DNA of 10,483 nt from a bacterium (GTDB taxonomy: Bacteria; Krumholzibacteriota; Krumholzibacteriia; LZORAL124-64-63), in assembly GCA_030635025.1 (NCBI GenBank), contig DAOVZQ010000039.1, positions 1-10,483 on the forward strand, given 5' to 3'. A program made the translations under genes and the position numbers. The stretch's first letter is position 1. Every line of letters starts with the position of its first letter. Of the stretch, positions 8,125-10,483 are shown in pieces. The notes under the pieces were generated by a model, which was not told the DNA's origin, ran no database searches, and saw only the letters and a list, made by a program, of their open reading frames with translations.

Positions 8125-8129
8125 TCTCC
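8125..8129 (-). promoter_or_regulatory. Ribosome binding site deciding the rpsL TTG start
   Basis: GGAGA (within AGGAGAG) lies 8 nt before the TTG at 8116, placing the start where the S12 family begins. Confidence 0.8.
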
Positions 8130-8142
8130 TGATCTAACCGAT

Positions 8143-8159
8143 CCGGTTGCAATAACCGG
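8143..8159 (-). promoter_or_regulatory. Hairpin in the rpsL leader
   Basis: CCGGTT and AACCGG form a perfect 6-bp stem with a 5-nt loop, 26 nt before the rpsL start. A second short pairing, GATC with GATC, overlaps its edge at 8131-8143 and abuts the ribosome binding site. Further upstream, CGGAC at 8176-8180 and GTCCG at 8191-8195 can pair, in competition with CCG/CGG at 8169-8178. The leader between the predicted transcription start (about 8204) and the gene is therefore about 88 nt with several possible folds. It is a candidate for ribosomal protein feedback, by inference only. Confidence 0.4.
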
Positions 8160-8210
8160 GATTTTTCTCCGTCAACGGACACACCTTGGCGTCCGGCACA
8201 GAAGCGAAAG

Positions 8211-8237
8211 AGTATATCCCGGACAGGCGATTGTCAA
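8211..8237 (-). promoter_or_regulatory. Probable sigma-70-type promoter for rpsL and the str genes
   Basis: A perfect -35 box TTGACA (8232-8237) and a five-of-six -10 box TATACT (8211-8216) face rpsL. The spacer is 15 bp, shorter than the usual 17. Transcription would start near 8204. The position, in the gap after rpoC and before the first str gene, is where a promoter is expected. No other place in the window has two boxes this good on the coding strand, as far as I can see by eye. Confidence 0.65.
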
Positions 8238-8262
8238 GTCGTTCAAGGACTTTTTCCTGTCC
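8221..8262. repeat. 7-bp inverted repeat around the rpsL promoter -35 box
   Basis: GGACAGG at 8221-8227 and CCTGTCC at 8256-8262 are exact inverted copies 28 bp apart. One arm lies in the -35/-10 spacer, the other about 19 bp upstream of the -35 box. The layout would suit a regulator's operator or a large-loop hairpin in rpoC readthrough RNA. Chance is possible. Confidence 0.4.
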
Positions 8263-8270
8263 AGGCGCCC

Positions 8271-8293
8271 GGTTCCGTCCGGTTCCTGGTTCC
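8271..8293. repeat. Three GGTTCC copies after rpoC
   Basis: GGTTCC occurs at 8271-8276, 8281-8286 and 8288-8293, close after the rpoC stop. A 5-bp hairpin (CGTTT/AAACG, 8296-8308) directly follows the stop codon. Neither has a U-tract, so I see no intrinsic terminator for rpoC, and readthrough into rpsL is possible. Confidence 0.4.
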
Positions 8294-8311
8294 ATCGTTT
8301 TCGAAACGGAG

Positions 8312-10483
8312 TCAGCGGGACGCAGCCTCGGAGACTTCGCCTTCGCCCGCCTCTGCGTCCAGCTCGGCCTGCTGCGCCGCAAGCTCCATAGCGACATAGG
8401 CTTCCTGGATTCGGTGGTCCTCGATATCCATATCGGGGTCCTCCACGGCGAGGGACTTGTACTTGGTCAATCCCGTGCCGGCGGAGATCAGGTGACCCAT
8501 GATCACATTTTCCTTGAGACTACGCAATTCGTCACGCTTGCTGCGCGTGGCGGCGTCGGTGAGCACCCGGGTGGTCTCCTGGAAGCTCGCCGCGCTGATG
8601 AAGCTGTCGGTGCTGAGGCTGGCCTTGGTGATACCCAGCAGCAGCGGCTCGAAGGTCGCTGGCTCCAGCAGAGGCTCGCCCTTCTTCCGCAGTTCCTGGT
8701 TGCGGCGCACGATCGTGGCGTTGCCGTCCTCGACCTCCTGGCGCGCCACCTGCATGTCCTCGAGGTACTCGGTGTCGCCTGAGTTCTTGATCACGACCTT
8801 CTGGAGCATTCGCGAGACCACGACTTCGATGTGCTTGTCGTTGATCTTCACGCCCTGGAGCCGGTAGACCTCCTGAATGGCGTTCACCAGGTAGGACTGC
8901 ACCTCCTTGACGCCCTTGACCGTCAGAATGTCCATGGGGTTGATGGGCCCCTCGGTCAAACGGTCACCAGCGAGCACACGCTCACCCTCGTAGGTGCGCA
9001 CGTGCTTGCCGTGAGGGATCAGATACTCCTTCTCCGTCTCGCCGGCCCCCGTGATCACGAGGCGGCGCAGACCGCGCGTCGTACCCTTGAACTGGACAAC
9101 GCCGTCGATCTCAGTCACGACCGCCGCGTCGCGGGGTTTGCGAGCCTCGAAGAGCTCGGCCACGCGCGGCAGACCACCCGTGATATCACCCGTCTGGGAG
9201 ACTTCACGCGGAATTTTCGCCATCTTGTCGCCGACCCTGACCTCACTGCCGTCCTCGATCAGCAGGAAGGCGCCGGTGGGCAGGATGTACTCGGCCAGCT
9301 TGCGGCCGGTCTTGGCCGAAACGATGCGGATGGCCGGGTGGAGCGTCTTGTCGGTGGACTCCTTGATGACCGGCTGCTTCATGCGGGTCTTCTCGTCCAA
9401 CTCCACGGACAACGACACGCCGTCGATGATATCCGCGAACTGCACCAGACCGACCTTCTCCGAGAGGATGAAGTCGGAGTAGGGATCCCACTCGAAGAGA
9501 GGGTCGCCCTGCTTGACCTTCTGGCCGTCCTTGATGAGCAGATGGGCTCCGTAGGGCAGGTTCATGTGACTCCGCGTGATGCCCGAATCGAGCACCAGGT
9601 TGATCTCACCCTTGCGGCTGATCGCCACGCGCGCCCCGTCGTTGTCGGTCACGAGCTCGCAGTTGTTGAAGACGACCTTGCCGTTGGCGGCTGCCGACTT
9701 CACGTTCTGCTCGGCGATGCGGCTGGCCGTACCACCGATGTGGAAGGTCCGCAGCGTCAACTGCGTACCGGGCTCACCGATGGACTGGGCCGCCATGACG
9801 CCGACCGGCTCGCCGATATCGACCAGCTGGTCCTCCGCCAGGTTGAAGCCGTAGCAAAGCGCGCAGACGCCCCGCTTGGAGCGACATGTCAGGATCGAGC
9901 GGATCTTCAGCGACTCGACGCCGGCTTCCTCGATCCTCACGGCCAGTTCGGGGTCGATGAGCTCGCCGGACTCGCAGATGAAATCACCCTTCTCGTCGAT
10001 GACGTCTTCCGCCGCGGTCCGTCCCATGATGCGGTCGCGCAAGGACTCGATAGTCTTCTCCCCCTCCTTGAGAGCGGAGATCTCAAGACCCATCAGCGTG
10101 CCGCAGTCGTGTTCGGTGATGACGATGTCCTGGGAGACGTCCACTAGGCGACGCGTCAGATATCCAGCGTCAGCCGTCTTCAGGGCCGTATCCGCCAGAC
10201 CCTTGCGGGCGCCGTGCGTCGAGATGAAGTACTCGAGCACCGACAGGCCTTCACGGAAGTTGGAGAGGATCGGCTGCTCGATGGGCTCGCCGAAACCACC
10301 CGTCACCTTCTTCTGGGGCTTGGCCATGAGACCACGCATGCCCGCGAGCTGCTTGATCTGGTCGGCCGAACCTCGCGCGCCCGAGGCGTTCATCATGAAC
10401 ACCGGGTTGAACCCCTGGTCGTCGTTCGAGAGATTCTCGAACATGCGGTCACGGACTTCGTCCGAAACCTGGGTCCAGAGGTC
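8312..10483 (-). CDS. rpoC: DNA-directed RNA polymerase subunit beta', C-terminal part (partial)
   Basis: The frame runs off the right edge; 723 residues are visible, about half of a beta' subunit. Counting from the edge, GARGSADQIKQLAGMRGLMAK lies at about 35-55, and the bridge helix (STHGARKGLADTALKTADAGYLTRRLVDV) at about 88-116. A zinc site is formed by Cys127, Cys200, Cys207 and Cys210 (DCGT and TCRSKRGVCALC). The trigger loop begins at GEPGTQLTLRTFHIGG and is interrupted by an SI3-type insert at roughly 258-430, as in Gram-negative polymerases, before GGLPRVAELFEARKP. The highly conserved end VYRLQGVKINDKHIEVVVSRML and LLGITKASLSTDSFISAASFQETTRVLT is intact, followed by an acidic tail. 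The ATG near the edge is internal, since the reading frame continues upstream of it. The gene is followed by a 195-nt gap and rpsL. Confidence 0.98.
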   Translation of the reverse strand, partial: DLWTQVSDEVRDRMFENLSNDDQGFNPVFMMNASGARGSADQIKQLAGMRGLMAKPQKKVTGGFGEPIEQPILSNFREGLSVLEYFISTHGARKGLADTALKTADAGYLTRRLVDVSQDIVITEHDCGTLMGLEISALKEGEKTIESLRDRIMGRTAAEDVIDEKGDFICESGELIDPELAVRIEEAGVESLKIRSILTCRSKRGVCALCYGFNLAEDQLVDIGEPVGVMAAQSIGEPGTQLTLRTFHIGGTASRIAEQNVKSAAANGKVVFNNCELVTDNDGARVAISRKGEINLVLDSGITRSHMNLPYGAHLLIKDGQKVKQGDPLFEWDPYSDFILSEKVGLVQFADIIDGVSLSVELDEKTRMKQPVIKESTDKTLHPAIRIVSAKTGRKLAEYILPTGAFLLIEDGSEVRVGDKMAKIPREVSQTGDITGGLPRVAELFEARKPRDAAVVTEIDGVVQFKGTTRGLRRLVITGAGETEKEYLIPHGKHVRTYEGERVLAGDRLTEGPINPMDILTVKGVKEVQSYLVNAIQEVYRLQGVKINDKHIEVVVSRMLQKVVIKNSGDTEYLEDMQVARQEVEDGNATIVRRNQELRKKGEPLLEPATFEPLLLGITKASLSTDSFISAASFQETTRVLTDAATRSKRDELRSLKENVIMGHLISAGTGLTKYKSLAVEDPDMDIEDHRIQEAYVAMELAAQQAELDAEAGEGEVSEAASR

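Noticed and set aside
8117..8182. Alternative GTG start for rpsL at 8182
   Set aside because: It would add 22 residues not found in S12 and would lie across the leader hairpin; TTG 8116 has the better ribosome binding site and the family N-terminus.
8831..10147. Plus-strand open frame of 438 codons opposite rpoC
   Set aside because: It is the antisense shadow of a highly conserved beta' region; composition is typical of such shadows and no ribosome binding site or domain supports it.
10442..10483. rpoC beginning at the ATG at 10444
   Set aside because: The frame continues upstream to the window edge with residues DLWTQVSDEVRDR, which match the internal beta' sequence; the gene is cut by the window.

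Overview
This window is one continuous block of core translation and transcription genes, all read on the minus strand. In transcription order (right to left on the given strand) it holds the 3' half of rpoC, then rpsL, rpsG, fusA, tuf, rpsJ, rplC, rplD, rplW, rplB, rpsS, rplV, and the first codon of what must be rpsC at the left edge. This is the classical rpoBC - str - S10 arrangement. Every frame is intact, and I see no mobile element, CRISPR array, tRNA or rRNA.

The organism is a GC-rich bacterium. The RNA polymerase beta' subunit carries an SI3-type insertion between the two halves of the trigger loop, as in Proteobacteria and several other Gram-negative groups. No L7Ae-like gene lies between rpoC and rpsL, which argues against Firmicutes. 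The elongation factor G resembles the spirochaete/planctomycete/deltaproteobacterial (spd) and mitochondrial EF-G1 group more than the E. coli type. Together these suggest a deltaproteobacterial or FCB/PVC-like lineage, but I cannot name a phylum from sequence alone.

Layout: (1) 8312-10483, the C-terminal 723 residues of RpoC. (2) 8117-8311, a 195-nt spacer with the best promoter in the window (TTGACA, 15-bp spacer, TATACT) inside a 7-bp inverted repeat, followed by a short structured leader. (3) 4922-8116, rpsL, rpsG and fusA, with an 86-nt rpsL-rpsG gap holding a 17-bp tandem repeat and a 172-nt rpsG-fusA gap. (4) 3705-4898, tuf with a perfect Shine-Dalgarno sequence. (5) 3563-3704, a 142-nt spacer with two strong GC-rich hairpins between the str part and the S10 part. 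(6) 1-3562, the S10 cluster from rpsJ to the start of rpsC, with short gaps, one 4-nt overlap (rplD/rplW) and small hairpins in several gaps.

The products work together: RpoC is the catalytic polymerase subunit; S12, S7, S10, S19 and S3 belong to the 30S subunit; L3, L4, L23, L2 and L22 are early 50S assembly proteins; EF-Tu and EF-G drive elongation. No undescribed system is visible. The points worth checking are non-ATG starts on four core genes (TTG for rpsL and rpsJ, GTG for fusA and rplW), an EF-G whose domain IV tip lacks the usual histidine, and the structured intercistronic regions.
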